Shown here: positions 7,856-16,159 of the stretch, piece after piece
Layout of the letters: each line of letters begins with the position of its first letter
How positions within the stretch are numbered: the stretch's first letter is position 1
Assembly (NCBI GenBank): GCA_023386455.1
Contig: JAEWJO010000563.1
Coordinates: 1 to 18,732 of the forward strand
Direction of reading: 5' to 3'
Source of the DNA: Pseudomonadota bacterium
GTDB taxonomy: Bacteria > Myxococcota_A > Polyangia > Haliangiales > Haliangiaceae
DNA length: 18,732 bases
Position numbers and translations under genes: made by a program
Notes under the pieces: model-generated
The model's database searches: none
Told to the model about the DNA's origin: nothing
What the model saw: only the letters and a program-made list of their open reading frames with translations

Positions 7856-8331
7856 GAGGCCCCCTGTCCCGGACTCTCCTCGATCGTCACCTCGAGCGAC
7901 TTCACGTGCGGTCCGGCGAGCGGCGCGAGCTTGCCGCGCAGGATCTCGGCGACGTGCGCGGCGAGCGCCTCGACGGAGATGTTGTCGATCGGCAGGAGCA
8001 ACGCGTCGCCGCGCGGCATCGCGTAGCGCTCGCCGCAGAGCGTGAACTCGAGCTCGGTGTCGTCGCGCAGGATCGCGAGGTGCGGGTTGCGAGTCGCGAC
8101 GAGCACGTGCTCCTTCCATGCGGCGCACAGCTCGCCCAGTGCCTGCTTGATCGGTGCGAACGGAAGCATCGCCGCGAGCGCGACGCTGTCGACCTCGAGC
8201 GCGATCGCGATCGTGTAGTTGTGGCCGTGCAGCCGCTCCTTGGTGCCGTCCGCGAACACCGTCATATGCGCGCACGAGAACTTGTATTGCTCCCGCGCGA
8301 TCCGGATCCGGTGCTTCACGGCACCGACCAT
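7834..8331 (-). CDS. 6-pyruvoyl-tetrahydropterin synthase/QueD family protein with altered active site
   Basis: This 165-residue protein belongs to the PTPS/QueD (COG0720) fold, which acts on dihydroneopterin triphosphate in queuosine, tetrahydropterin or folate pathways. The zinc ligands are present: H22 in FSCAH, and H35 and H37 in LHGHNY. The NISVEALA helix and the C-terminal VTIEES pterin-binding Glu are also seen. The catalytic Cys expected four residues before HGH (CxxxHGH in QueD) is a Lys here (KERLHGH), and the usual Asp-His pair appears as Glu-His (KEHVLVA). It is therefore unlikely to be a standard QueD; the reaction is unknown. The start could instead be the GTG at 8319, seven nucleotides after a TATGGT element that overlaps the ATG used here. 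It is downstream of the methyltransferase gene on the same strand. Confidence 0.87.
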   Translation of the reverse strand: MVGAVKHRIRIAREQYKFSCAHMTVFADGTKERLHGHNYTIAIALEVDSVALAAMLPFAPIKQALGELCAAWKEHVLVATRNPHLAILRDDTELEFTLCGERYAMPRGDALLLPIDNISVEALAAHVAEILRGKLAPLAGPHVKSLEVTIEESPGQGASCELALR

Positions 8332-8390
8332 ACCTCGGCTACCGGCGGGCTAGATCGAGATCGGGGCTCGCACAGTGCGGCGACCCGCGA

Positions 8391-9221
8391 TCAGGTGCGC
8401 AGGTACGCGGAACACTCCGCGAGTGGAGACGGGCGCTTGCCCGCGAGCGACGTGTCGATCGCGAGCCGTGCGCCGAGATCGACGATGCCGTTGTAGTCGT
8501 CGAACACGATGGCCCCACCGGGCGACATCCGCGGCATCAGGTACGTGCACGCGTCGAGCGTGCCCTGATAGATGTTCGCGTCGACGTGCGCGAACGCGAA
8601 CGCCCGGTCGCGCGCGCTCCACGTCGCGAACGTATCGGCGAACAGACCCTGGTGGATCTCGACGAGCGGCTCGACGCCGAGCGCCGCGATCTGACGGCGG
8701 ATCGCGGCGGGCCAGTCCGCGGGCGGTGTGAACTCGCCCGGCGCTCGCGACAGGTCGAACGCGGACGGAGACGGCATCCCGGCGAACGTGTCGAGCATCA
8801 GCACCTTCTTGCGCACGCCGTGCAGCGCGCCGAGGACGGCGAGCAGGAGCGACGTCGCGCCGCGATACGCGCCGCATTCGATCACGTCGCCGGGCGTCTC
8901 GCGGACGTCCCACCACATCGAGACGAGCGCCTCGGTCCGCGCCGGCGGATTGTCGAGCCGTACACCCTCCGCATCGAGAGCGTCGAGTGCCTCGCGATAA
9001 CGCGGCGGCAGCGGAAGCTCGATGTACTTCACCGCGCGGAACTGGCGCACCGGATTCCACAGCGCGCCGAGATCGACGAGCGGCAGACCGAGCTTGCGAC
9101 GCTGCGCCACGTAGCGCGGCACGTCGACGAGGTAGTACTTCGGCCCGAGCTCGATGCTGCGCCGGAGCTTCTGACGCAAGCCACTGGCGTAGTGGCTCGT
9201 GTCGAAGACCGACGCGCTCAT
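8391..9221 (-). CDS. TylF/MycF-type SAM-dependent O-methyltransferase-like protein
   Basis: This 276-residue protein has a class I methyltransferase core resembling TylF/MycF macrocin O-methyltransferases. The SAM-binding glycine motif is VIECGAYRGATS (113-124), followed by LDTFAGMP (144-150), a HVDANIYQGT strand (212-221, D214) and VFDDYNG (239-245). The Asp residues match the metal/substrate acidic cluster of the family. Related proteins methylate sugars in antibiotics, but many homologues act on surface glycans; no other biosynthetic genes are near, so the substrate is open. The ATG at 9221 is four nucleotides after the RNase E/G stop and suggests translational coupling. An upstream extension of the frame runs inside the RNase Arg/Gly tail and is not used here. 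Confidence 0.88.
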   Translation of the reverse strand: MSASVFDTSHYASGLRQKLRRSIELGPKYYLVDVPRYVAQRRKLGLPLVDLGALWNPVRQFRAVKYIELPLPPRYREALDALDAEGVRLDNPPARTEALVSMWWDVRETPGDVIECGAYRGATSLLLAVLGALHGVRKKVLMLDTFAGMPSPSAFDLSRAPGEFTPPADWPAAIRRQIAALGVEPLVEIHQGLFADTFATWSARDRAFAFAHVDANIYQGTLDACTYLMPRMSPGGAIVFDDYNGIVDLGARLAIDTSLAGKRPSPLAECSAYLRT

Positions 9222-9225
9222 CGCA

Positions 9226-10956
<1,731 letters not shown>

Positions 10957-10994
10957 TTCAGCTCTGCAATTCGTTGCGACCGCTCCGGAGCCTC

Positions 10995-11010
10995 GCGACA
11001 TCCATGTCGC
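10995..11010. repeat. Leader hairpin 1
   Basis: GCGACA (10995-11000) and TGTCGC (11005-11010) form a perfect 6-bp stem with a four-base loop, 39 bp upstream of the RNase E/G start. Confidence 0.6.
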
Positions 11011-11034
11011 AATTCGGGCTCGCTGGATGTTAGG

Positions 11035-11068
11035 TCTCGAGGGTTCGGTAACACGGTAGCCCTTGAGA
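11035..11068. repeat. Leader hairpin 2
   Basis: TCTCGAGGG (11035-11043) pairs with CCCTTGAGA (11060-11068), giving nine pairs including one G-T wobble around a 16-base loop. Confidence 0.55.
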
Positions 11069-11085
11069 AACAACCCATTACGTAC

Positions 11086-11107
11086 AGGCCAGGTAGGTTG
11101 GCCTACC
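11086..11107. repeat. Leader hairpin 3, two mutually exclusive pairings
   Basis: AGGCCA (11086-11091) can pair with TGGCCT (11099-11104), or GGTAGG (11092-11097) with CCTACC (11102-11107). Both stems are six perfect pairs and share bases, so only one can form at a time. Confidence 0.55.
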
Positions 11108-11126
11108 GCTTGCTTCATAGGGCCGC

Positions 11127-11146
11127 GCCGGTGTTGCCGCACCGGT
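11127..11146. repeat. Leader hairpin 4, TTGCCG loop
   Basis: CCGGTG (11128-11133) and CACCGG (11140-11145) form a perfect stem around the loop TTGCCG (+ strand sense). A flanking G-T wobble extends it by one pair. Confidence 0.6.
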
Positions 11147-11179
11147 CTAACTTAGTTGGGCTAGTTCGTTAAATTGAGT

Positions 11180-11216
11180 CGAATGCCTGGGTTGCCGCCC
11201 GGGCATTCGTGCTTTT
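11180..11216 (+). terminator. Terminator-like hairpin with T-run
   Basis: CGAATGCCTGGG (11180-11191) pairs over 12 positions (one wobble) with CCCGGGCATTCG (11198-11209) around the loop TTGCCG, the same hexaloop as the previous hairpin. TGCTTTT follows on the + strand. No + strand gene lies upstream of it within the gap, so it would end a non-coding or antisense transcript, or act as an attenuator for the exporter gene. Confidence 0.55.
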
Positions 11217-11251
11217 CGGGCACTTAGAAGGCCCAGCCGGGTCAGCCGGGG

Positions 11252-11257
11252 TATGGT
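11252..11257 (+). promoter_or_regulatory. TATGGT -10-like element before the exporter gene
   Basis: TATGGT ends six nucleotides before the GTG at 11264. The same hexamer sits seven nucleotides before a GTG in the QueD-like gene. Transcription from it would start at or near the start codon. No -35 match is visible. Confidence 0.35.
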
Positions 11258-11263
11258 TCGGGC

Positions 11264-12469
11264 GTGGACTCTCAGGAGGCCGCCATCGGCTTTGTTCTGG
11301 CCCTGGCGCGCGCGCTCCACCGCTACGGCACTCCCGCGGACCGGCTCGAGGCCGGGCTCCAGCGGGTCTGCACCCAGCTCGGCCTGCGCGCCGAGGTGTT
11401 CACGACGCCGACCGCGATCATCATGAGCTTTGGCCAGGCGCACGAGCTCCGGTCGAGCCTCATGCGTGTCGAGGGCGGCGAGATGGACATGGGCAAGCTC
11501 CAGCGAGTCGACGCGCTCGCCGATGCCGTCGCCGCGCACCACGTCGATCCGGCCGAGGGCATCGCGAAGCTCGACGAGATCATCGCAGGGCCGTCGCGGT
11601 TCGGCCGCGCGCTGTCGATGCTGTCGCACGGCGTGACCGCGGGCTCGTTCGCGGTGTTCTTCGGCGGCTCGCTCGAGGACGTGCTGCTCGCCGGTGCGAT
11701 CGGGCTCCTGCTCGGTCTCCTCGCCCAGGTGCTGCGGCGCTCGACCGATCAGAACCGGGTGTTCGAGCTCGTCGGCTCGGCGTTCACCGCGTTCGCGGCG
11801 GGTGCGGTGTCGTCGTTCGTCGAGTCGATCACGCCCTCGGTCGTCACGATCGCCGCGCTCGTGATCCTCTTGCCCGGCCTCGCGCTGTCGGTCGCGATGA
11901 CCGAGCTCGCGACGCGCAACCTCATCGCGGGGACCGCGCGCCTCATGTCCGCGGTGATCGTGCTGCTCGAGCTGGCGATCGGCGTCGCGATCGGAGAGCG
12001 GCTCGCGGGCGCGCTGTTCGTCGTCCACCAGGCTGCCCCGGCGCCGCTGCCCGAGTGGGCGAACTGGGTCGCGCTCGCGGCGTCGAGCGTCGCGGTCGCG
12101 ATCCTCGTCCAGGCGCAGGTCCGCGCATTCGGCTGGATCGTCAACGCGTGCTTCGTCGCGTACGTCGGCGCGCGATTCGGCAGCGAGTGGCTCGGCGGCC
12201 AGCTCGGCGCACTCGTCGGCGCGTTCGCGCTCGGCATGCTCGCGAACCTCTACGCGCGGCTGCTCGATCGGCCGGCGCAGGTCGTGTCGGTGCCGGCGGT
12301 GCTCGTGCTCGTGCCCGGCGGTATGGGCTTCCGCGGGATCCACGCGCTGTTCGACCGCGACACGCTCACCGGCGTCGAGACGGTGTTCGCGATGTTCGTC
12401 GTCGCGACCGCGATCGCCGCGGGCTTGCTCATCGCAAACGCGCTCGTGTCGGCGCGGCGCAGCCTCTAG
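11264..12469 (+). CDS. ThrE-family threonine/serine exporter (fused two-domain form)
   Basis: This 401-residue inner-membrane protein matches the ThrE/DUF1212 family. It has an N-terminal cytoplasmic region of about 125 residues (ALHRYGTPADRLEAGLQRV, LRAEVFTTPTAIIMSFG, followed by a long helix). About ten transmembrane segments follow, with the family turn ITPSVVTIAALVILLPGLALS near the middle. The C-terminal half (from EWANWVALAASSVAVAIL) matches the ThrE_2 part, including VPAVLVLVPGGMGFRG (about 343-358). Corynebacterium ThrE exports threonine and serine by proton antiport; the substrate here is inferred from family. Both halves are fused in one chain, as in ThrE, rather than split in two genes as in many bacteria. 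GTG start; no ribosome-binding site seen. Its TAG stop shares a CTAG with the convergent lipoprotein gene. Confidence 0.9.
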   Translation: MDSQEAAIGFVLALARALHRYGTPADRLEAGLQRVCTQLGLRAEVFTTPTAIIMSFGQAHELRSSLMRVEGGEMDMGKLQRVDALADAVAAHHVDPAEGIAKLDEIIAGPSRFGRALSMLSHGVTAGSFAVFFGGSLEDVLLAGAIGLLLGLLAQVLRRSTDQNRVFELVGSAFTAFAAGAVSSFVESITPSVVTIAALVILLPGLALSVAMTELATRNLIAGTARLMSAVIVLLELAIGVAIGERLAGALFVVHQAAPAPLPEWANWVALAASSVAVAILVQAQVRAFGWIVNACFVAYVGARFGSEWLGGQLGALVGAFALGMLANLYARLLDRPAQVVSVPAVLVLVPGGMGFRGIHALFDRDTLTGVETVFAMFVVATAIAAGLLIANALVSARRSL

Positions 12470-13050
12470 TCGACGATCTCGATCGGCAGCTCCGCGTGGA
12501 CCTGGCCCTGCGCGTAGCCCTGGAACGTCACGCCGACGGCGTAGCGACCGGGCAGGAAGAAGTCGCCCATCTCGTTGCCGGTATCCGACGGGCCATGCCA
12601 CTGGCGACCCTGCCACTGGATCGTCTCGACCGACTGCGTGGCGTCGACCGTGATCGTCTGCGTCTGCGTCGGTGCGCAGCACCCGACATCGCAGATGCAG
12701 TAGTGCTGGTCCTCGCCATCCGGTGACGTGCCGCCGATTCCCCAGCGCGTGAACGACGCCGGGTCCGTCGTGTGACTGCTGCAGTCGCCGCAGCCGCCGC
12801 CGCTGTCGGGCACCGTGATCGTCGGCGTCGCGGCGCTCGCGGTCACCTCGTAGCGAAACGTCGTGCCCTGGCCGCGCGTGATGACACACGAGTCGGCGCG
12901 GATCGCGAGCGTGACGCCGGCGATCGTACCGGTGACGTTCTCGACGGCGCACGGCCCGTCGGGCAGCGTCTGGGTGTACGACGGGTGCCACGGCTCGACG
13001 CTCGACGGGTCACACGCGGCGAGTGCGGCGGCGGCGACGAGGAGGCGCAT
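12466..13050 (-). CDS. Cysteine-rich lipoprotein of unknown function
   Basis: This 194-residue protein starts MRLLVAAAALAACDPS, a short signal peptide with a clear lipobox (LAAC, lipidated Cys13). Asp follows the Cys, which in E. coli would favour inner-membrane retention, although this rule may not hold here. The mature part is probably beta-rich and has eight further cysteines at about 34, 55, 87, 90, 118, 120, 124 and 125, clustered as CGDC and YCICDVGCC. They suggest disulfides or a metal site. No family is recognised. The ATG at 13050 is chosen because it begins the signal peptide; the frame extends upstream without protein-like sequence. The gene is downstream of the HD-domain gene on the same strand (94-bp gap) and overlaps the exporter gene tail-to-tail by four bases. 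Confidence 0.8.
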   Translation of the reverse strand: MRLLVAAAALAACDPSSVEPWHPSYTQTLPDGPCAVENVTGTIAGVTLAIRADSCVITRGQGTTFRYEVTASAATPTITVPDSGGGCGDCSSHTTDPASFTRWGIGGTSPDGEDQHYCICDVGCCAPTQTQTITVDATQSVETIQWQGRQWHGPSDTGNEMGDFFLPGRYAVGVTFQGYAQGQVHAELPIEIVD

Positions 13051-13098
13051 GGCCCATCGTCTCTCAAGGAGCGTGCCCGCGGCGCACGGTCGCGCTTT

Positions 13099-13113
13099 CG
13101 CGGCGTTGCCGCG
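13099..13113. repeat. GC hairpin between HD gene and lipoprotein gene
   Basis: CGCGGC (13099-13104) and GCCGCG (13108-13113) form a perfect stem with loop GTT. It may be part of an intrinsic terminator without T-run for the HD gene, or lie in the leader of the lipoprotein gene. Confidence 0.4.
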
Positions 13114-13122
13114 GTGCGGCCT

Positions 13123-13164
13123 CAGATCTCCGAGGACGTCTCCGTCAGTGACGGTGGAGATCTG
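13123..13164 (-). terminator. Nested hairpin straddling the HD-gene stop
   Basis: The outer arms CAGATCTCC (13123-13131) and GGAGATCTG (13156-13164) are perfect complements over nine bases. They enclose an inner hairpin CCGTC-AGT-GACGG (13142-13154). The stop codon (13145-13147) lies in the inner hairpin. There is no T-run, so it may act in mRNA 3' stability or weak termination. Confidence 0.5.
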
Positions 13165-14299
13165 GATCGTCGGGGTCGGCATCGCGGTGGATGCACGGAT
13201 CGTTGTCCGGATCGTGCCCACACGCGAGCACGCCGGGCGAAGGGTCGTCGCGGTCGACGCCCTTGTGCGGACCCTCGAGATCGTCCTCGGCGTTGCGCGC
13301 CTCCTCGCCGACGAGCCCGCCGGCCGCGATCAGCTGCGCGCGCTTGTCCTCGGACACGTTCGGCACGAGACCGACGCGCGCGAGGTGCGCGACGTAGTAC
13401 GCGTCCTCGCGGCGGGCCTCGAGCTCACCGGTCTCGATCGAGGCCTCGAGCGCGCGCTTGAGATCGCCGATCAGACGGGACGGCGGGATCTCGAACGCCT
13501 CCATGATCGCGTTGCCGACGCCGCCGGGCAGCGGAGGCAGCTTCGCGTCGGCCTCCGCGAGCACCTGCACGCGGTCGGCGAGCGCGCTGATCTGCTCGAG
13601 CAGCGACTTGCGGCGGCCCGGGCGCTTGGACGTGATGTCGGCGCGCGACAGGTCCAGCAGGTCCGTCATGTGCGCACCCATCTCGCGGTGAAACCGGCGC
13701 ACCGCGCTGTCGGTCCACTGGTCGCTGTACTGGTTCGTGCGCAGGTGATGCTTCACGAGGAAGCGGATCGTCTGGCGCTCGTCGCGGGCGAACGCGAACC
13801 GGCCGTGGACCCGGTCGAACATGCGTGCGCCGACCTCGGCGTGGCCGTGGAAGTGGACGCCGTCGGGCGTGAACGTGCGCGTCGGGACCTTCCCGATGTC
13901 GTGCAGGAGCGCCGCCCAGCGGACCAGCGGCCGGCGCACCGTCTGCTTCACGACCTGCTTGGTGTGGGCCCAGACGTCCTTGTGCTGGCGCCCGGTCTCC
14001 TGGACGAGGTCGACCGTCGCCTCGAGCTCGGGGAACAGCACGCGCAGGATGCCCGCCTCGTGCATCCATTCGAGCGCGGCGTCGACGTCTCGCCCCATGA
14101 GCGCCTGCTCCATCGCGGCGCGCAGGCGACCCTTGTCCGCGTCCGAGAGCCGGACACTGTGGTCCTGTGCGACACGTGTGATGGCCTCCGGCGGCGTCCG
14201 ACCTTCGGTCGAGATGGCAGCTGCGATTTCGACGAGAACAACGGGGTCGGCCTCGACGAGTCCGCGGATGCGATCGGCTGCTGTCTGTTCGCCGGACAT
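13145..14299 (-). CDS. HD-domain protein related to the C-terminal part of CCA-adding tRNA nucleotidyltransferases
   Basis: This 384-residue soluble protein has an HD phosphohydrolase domain: H112 in VWAHT, H133-D134 in LLHDIGK, H153 in FHGHAEVGA and D221 in SRADITSK. The phrases HEAGILRVLFPELEA before it and RWAALLHDIGKVPT within it are typical of bacterial CCA-adding enzymes with an HD domain (E. coli Cca type). The nucleotidyltransferase head with its GGxxR and DxD motifs is absent: the N-terminal ~60 residues are short and unrelated. It may be a phosphatase/phosphodiesterase or a tRNA-binding paralogue. The tail (about 357-384, LACGHDPDNDPCIHRDADP...LHRH) is rich in Asp, His and Cys and could bind metal. 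The start ATG at 14299 is not backed by a strong ribosome-binding site. Confidence 0.87.
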   Translation of the reverse strand: MSGEQTAADRIRGLVEADPVVLVEIAAAISTEGRTPPEAITRVAQDHSVRLSDADKGRLRAAMEQALMGRDVDAALEWMHEAGILRVLFPELEATVDLVQETGRQHKDVWAHTKQVVKQTVRRPLVRWAALLHDIGKVPTRTFTPDGVHFHGHAEVGARMFDRVHGRFAFARDERQTIRFLVKHHLRTNQYSDQWTDSAVRRFHREMGAHMTDLLDLSRADITSKRPGRRKSLLEQISALADRVQVLAEADAKLPPLPGGVGNAIMEAFEIPPSRLIGDLKRALEASIETGELEARREDAYYVAHLARVGLVPNVSEDKRAQLIAAGGLVGEEARNAEDDLEGPHKGVDRDDPSPGVLACGHDPDNDPCIHRDADPDDPDLHRH

Positions 14300-14618
14300 C
14301 TTGGGGGCGCAACGTCTATCACACTTGAGTGCTTGGTACGGACCGTGCTCGATGCGGCCGCGCAGTGCAAGGCAGGATCACCGAACAGCAGTTGCCCGAG
14401 GCGGAGCAGTCGATGCCTGGCATCACTCGCTTCTACGAGGACCTGGACGTGAAGCCTGCGACCTTCCTCGACCTTTTGTGGGCGTTCGAAGGGCGACGTG
14501 GTCGGTGCAAAAGTTCTCGGAAGCGTCGCAGCCGCTAAGGCGTTCTCGTAGCGACAACGAAACAGCTCTGGCAAGTTGAGTTGCCGGCTGTGACAGCGAG
14601 TCGCAATCCGGAGACGTC
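14300..14618. other. 319-bp divergent intergenic region
   Basis: The gap holds the promoters for the HD gene (-) and murI (+). It includes a possible short + strand frame (14329-14538, or from the GTG at 14365) with a protein-like middle (GITRFYEDLDVKPATFLDL) and a basic end, without recognisable family. A small dyad, CTGGCAA/TTGCCGG, lies at 14568-14587 before murI. No RNA gene or repeat was recognised. Confidence 0.5.
14610..14613 (+). promoter_or_regulatory. Shine-Dalgarno for murI
   Basis: GGAG sits five nucleotides before the ATG at 14619 and supports that start over the in-frame ATG seven codons further on (14640). Confidence 0.6.
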
Positions 14619-15449
14619 ATGGGGCAAGATTCGACGACGATGACGAAGCGTCACTCGATCGGGGTGTTCGACTCGGGTGTCGGCGGGCTCACCGTCGTGA
14701 GGGCACTTCGCCGGGCGCTGCCCGGCGAGGACATCATTTACCTCGGAGACACCGCGCGCGTTCCTTATGGAAGTAAGAGCCCGCGCACCGTCGAGCGTTA
14801 CTCGCTGACATGTCAGCAATTCCTGCTCGAGCGCGGCGTGAAGCTCGTGCTGATCGCGTGCAACACGGCCTCCGCGAACGCGCTGCCCGCGCTGCGCGAG
14901 GCGAGCCCGGTGCCGGTGATCGGGGCCGTCGAGCCGGGCGCCGAGAGCGCGCTTGCCGCGACGCGCTCGGGCCACATCGGCGTCATCGGCACCCTCGGCA
15001 CCGTTCGCTCCGGGGCGTACGCCAAGGCGATCAGCGCACGCGACCCGCACGCCACGCTCGTCGCGTTCGCGTGCCCGATGCTCGTGCCGCTCGCCGAGGA
15101 GGGCTGGACCGACGACGAGATCGCCGAGCTCGCGTGCCGCCGCTACCTCCAGCAGCTGTTCGCGCAGGCGCCCGCGACCGACACGCTCGTGCTCGGCTGC
15201 ACGCACTACCCGCTGCTCCGCGACGTCATCGCGCGCGTGGCGAACGAGCTCGCGAGACACGAGGTCGCGGTCGTCGACTCGGCGAGCGCGATGGCAGACG
15301 CCGCCAAGGACCTGCTCGGCAGCGGGCCCAACAAGCGGGCGACTGCCGGCCGGCTCGACTGCTTTGCGACCGATACGTCGCGCCTCGACGAGCTGGCGCC
15401 GAGGTTTCTCGGCGAGCCGCTGACCGGGTTCGAGCTGGTCGATCTCTGA
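14619..15449 (+). CDS. murI: Glutamate racemase
   Basis: This 276-residue enzyme interconverts L- and D-glutamate and supplies D-Glu for peptidoglycan. It has the signature IGVFDSGVGGLTV (14-26, catalytic-site Asp18), YLGDTARVPYGSKS (41-54), the first catalytic Cys in IACNTAS (C81) and the second in LGCTHYPLL (C194, followed by His196). All catalytic residues are present and the length is normal for the family. The GGAG ribosome-binding site favours the first ATG; MTKRHSIGVF from 14640 is the alternative. It is transcribed alone, divergent from the HD gene and convergent with the DUF1232-like gene, so no local cell-wall operon is implied. Confidence 0.97.
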   Translation: MGQDSTTMTKRHSIGVFDSGVGGLTVVRALRRALPGEDIIYLGDTARVPYGSKSPRTVERYSLTCQQFLLERGVKLVLIACNTASANALPALREASPVPVIGAVEPGAESALAATRSGHIGVIGTLGTVRSGAYAKAISARDPHATLVAFACPMLVPLAEEGWTDDEIAELACRRYLQQLFAQAPATDTLVLGCTHYPLLRDVIARVANELARHEVAVVDSASAMADAAKDLLGSGPNKRATAGRLDCFATDTSRLDELAPRFLGEPLTGFELVDL

Positions 15450-15464
15450 CCGTCGATTAGACGG
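15450..15464. repeat. Short dyad between convergent murI and DUF1232-like genes
   Basis: CCGTC (15450-15454) and GACGG (15460-15464) flank GATTA, which contains the minus-strand TAA stop. It starts right after the murI TGA. A five-pair stem without T-runs is weak evidence for a shared terminator. Confidence 0.3.
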
Positions 15465-16047
15465 CGAGACCCTTGGCGCGCGCTTCGTCGGCCCTGCGGC
15501 GCTTCATCACGTCGATGATCGTCGCGGCCCGCTTGAGCTTGTCGCCGATCGTCTTCTCGTCGACGGGATAGTCCGTCCGGAACACGAGGCCGTCGTCGAA
15601 CAGCAGCTCGCGCGCCTCGTCGTCGTCGAGGTACACGGGCGCCTTCTTGCCCTTGTAGTCGATCGTCTTGAGGTTGCCGACCTTGGCCTCGAGCCAGGTC
15701 ATCAGGTCCCCGAGCATCGACTTGCAAAGCTTCAGGTTGTCCTCGAGGTTCTCGAAGAGCTCCGGGAAGCGATCGCGAAACGCCTGCTCGTCCTCGGTCT
15801 TGCCGAGCGCCTGGTGGAGCGCGAGGCGCAAGAGCACCGCGTCGTCCGCGTAGCTGACGACGAGATCATTCCGATCGCCATCGTTGGGCGACACGACGTA
15901 GATCGCGGCGCCCGTCGCTATCTCCCGGACCGTCCGCGGTAGGTTCTCGTCATCCATCGCGTCGAACGCGATCTTGAGGTCGTGTGGAAGAGACACCAGC
16001 CAAGACCGCACCAACTCGACGAACTTCGACTCCGCTGTGATCGTCAC
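15457..16047 (-). CDS. YkvA/DUF1232-like protein
   Basis: This 196-residue protein has a segment resembling the YkvA-type DUF1232 domain at about 20-80: LPRTVREIATGAAIYVVSPND followed by VVSYADDAVLLRLALHQ. Many DUF1232 proteins are small membrane proteins with 'YLLSPIDLIPD' and 'YLDDL' motifs; here the hydrophobic stretch is short and interrupted, so the protein may be soluble. The C-terminal half is highly charged and helical (about 85-190) and is not recognised. Molecular function of the family is unknown. The start is a GTG at 16047 with no clear ribosome-binding site. A strong hairpin lies just upstream (16060-16075). Confidence 0.78.
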   Translation of the reverse strand: MTITAESKFVELVRSWLVSLPHDLKIAFDAMDDENLPRTVREIATGAAIYVVSPNDGDRNDLVVSYADDAVLLRLALHQALGKTEDEQAFRDRFPELFENLEDNLKLCKSMLGDLMTWLEAKVGNLKTIDYKGKKAPVYLDDDEARELLFDDGLVFRTDYPVDEKTIGDKLKRAATIIDVMKRRRADEARAKGLAV

Positions 16048-16059
16048 GGGATATGCCTA

Positions 16060-16075
16060 CCCCGCGTCAGCGGGG
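16060..16075. repeat. GC hairpin in the DUF1232/proline-rich divergent gap
   Basis: CCCCGC (16060-16065) and GCGGGG (16070-16075) form a perfect stem with loop GTCA, 12 bp upstream of the minus-strand GTG. If transcribed it would sit in the leader close to the start codon; it could also be an operator. Confidence 0.5.
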
Positions 16076-16159
16076 CCTCCAAAAAGAGTGCTTCGAGATT
16101 GAAGCCCGGTGGGGTGAGTACCAACCCCGCGACGGAATTACAAGTCCAGCCTGCCGTGC

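Larger units (their letters stand above)
10957..11263. promoter_or_regulatory. Hairpin-rich divergent intergenic region / RNase E/G leader
   Basis: These 307 bp separate the RNase E/G gene (-) from the ThrE-type exporter (+). The DNA is noticeably less GC-rich than the flanks and holds at least five inverted repeats: 10995-11010, 11035-11068, 11086-11107 (two alternative pairings), 11127-11146 and 11180-11209. It must carry the promoter for the RNase gene, but no clear -10/-35 was found on the minus strand. If transcription starts near the right end, the RNase mRNA has a long structured 5' leader, as E. coli rne does for autoregulation. Confidence 0.55.

Noticed and set aside
11147..12991. 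614-codon minus-strand open frame opposite the ThrE-like gene
   Set aside because: It is shadow coding of the exporter and a shifted frame of the lipoprotein. No protein-like features are present.
14418..14430. TGGCATCACTCGC as a sigma-54 promoter
   Set aside because: GG and GC are ten bases apart rather than the required twelve, and the box lies inside a possible coding frame.
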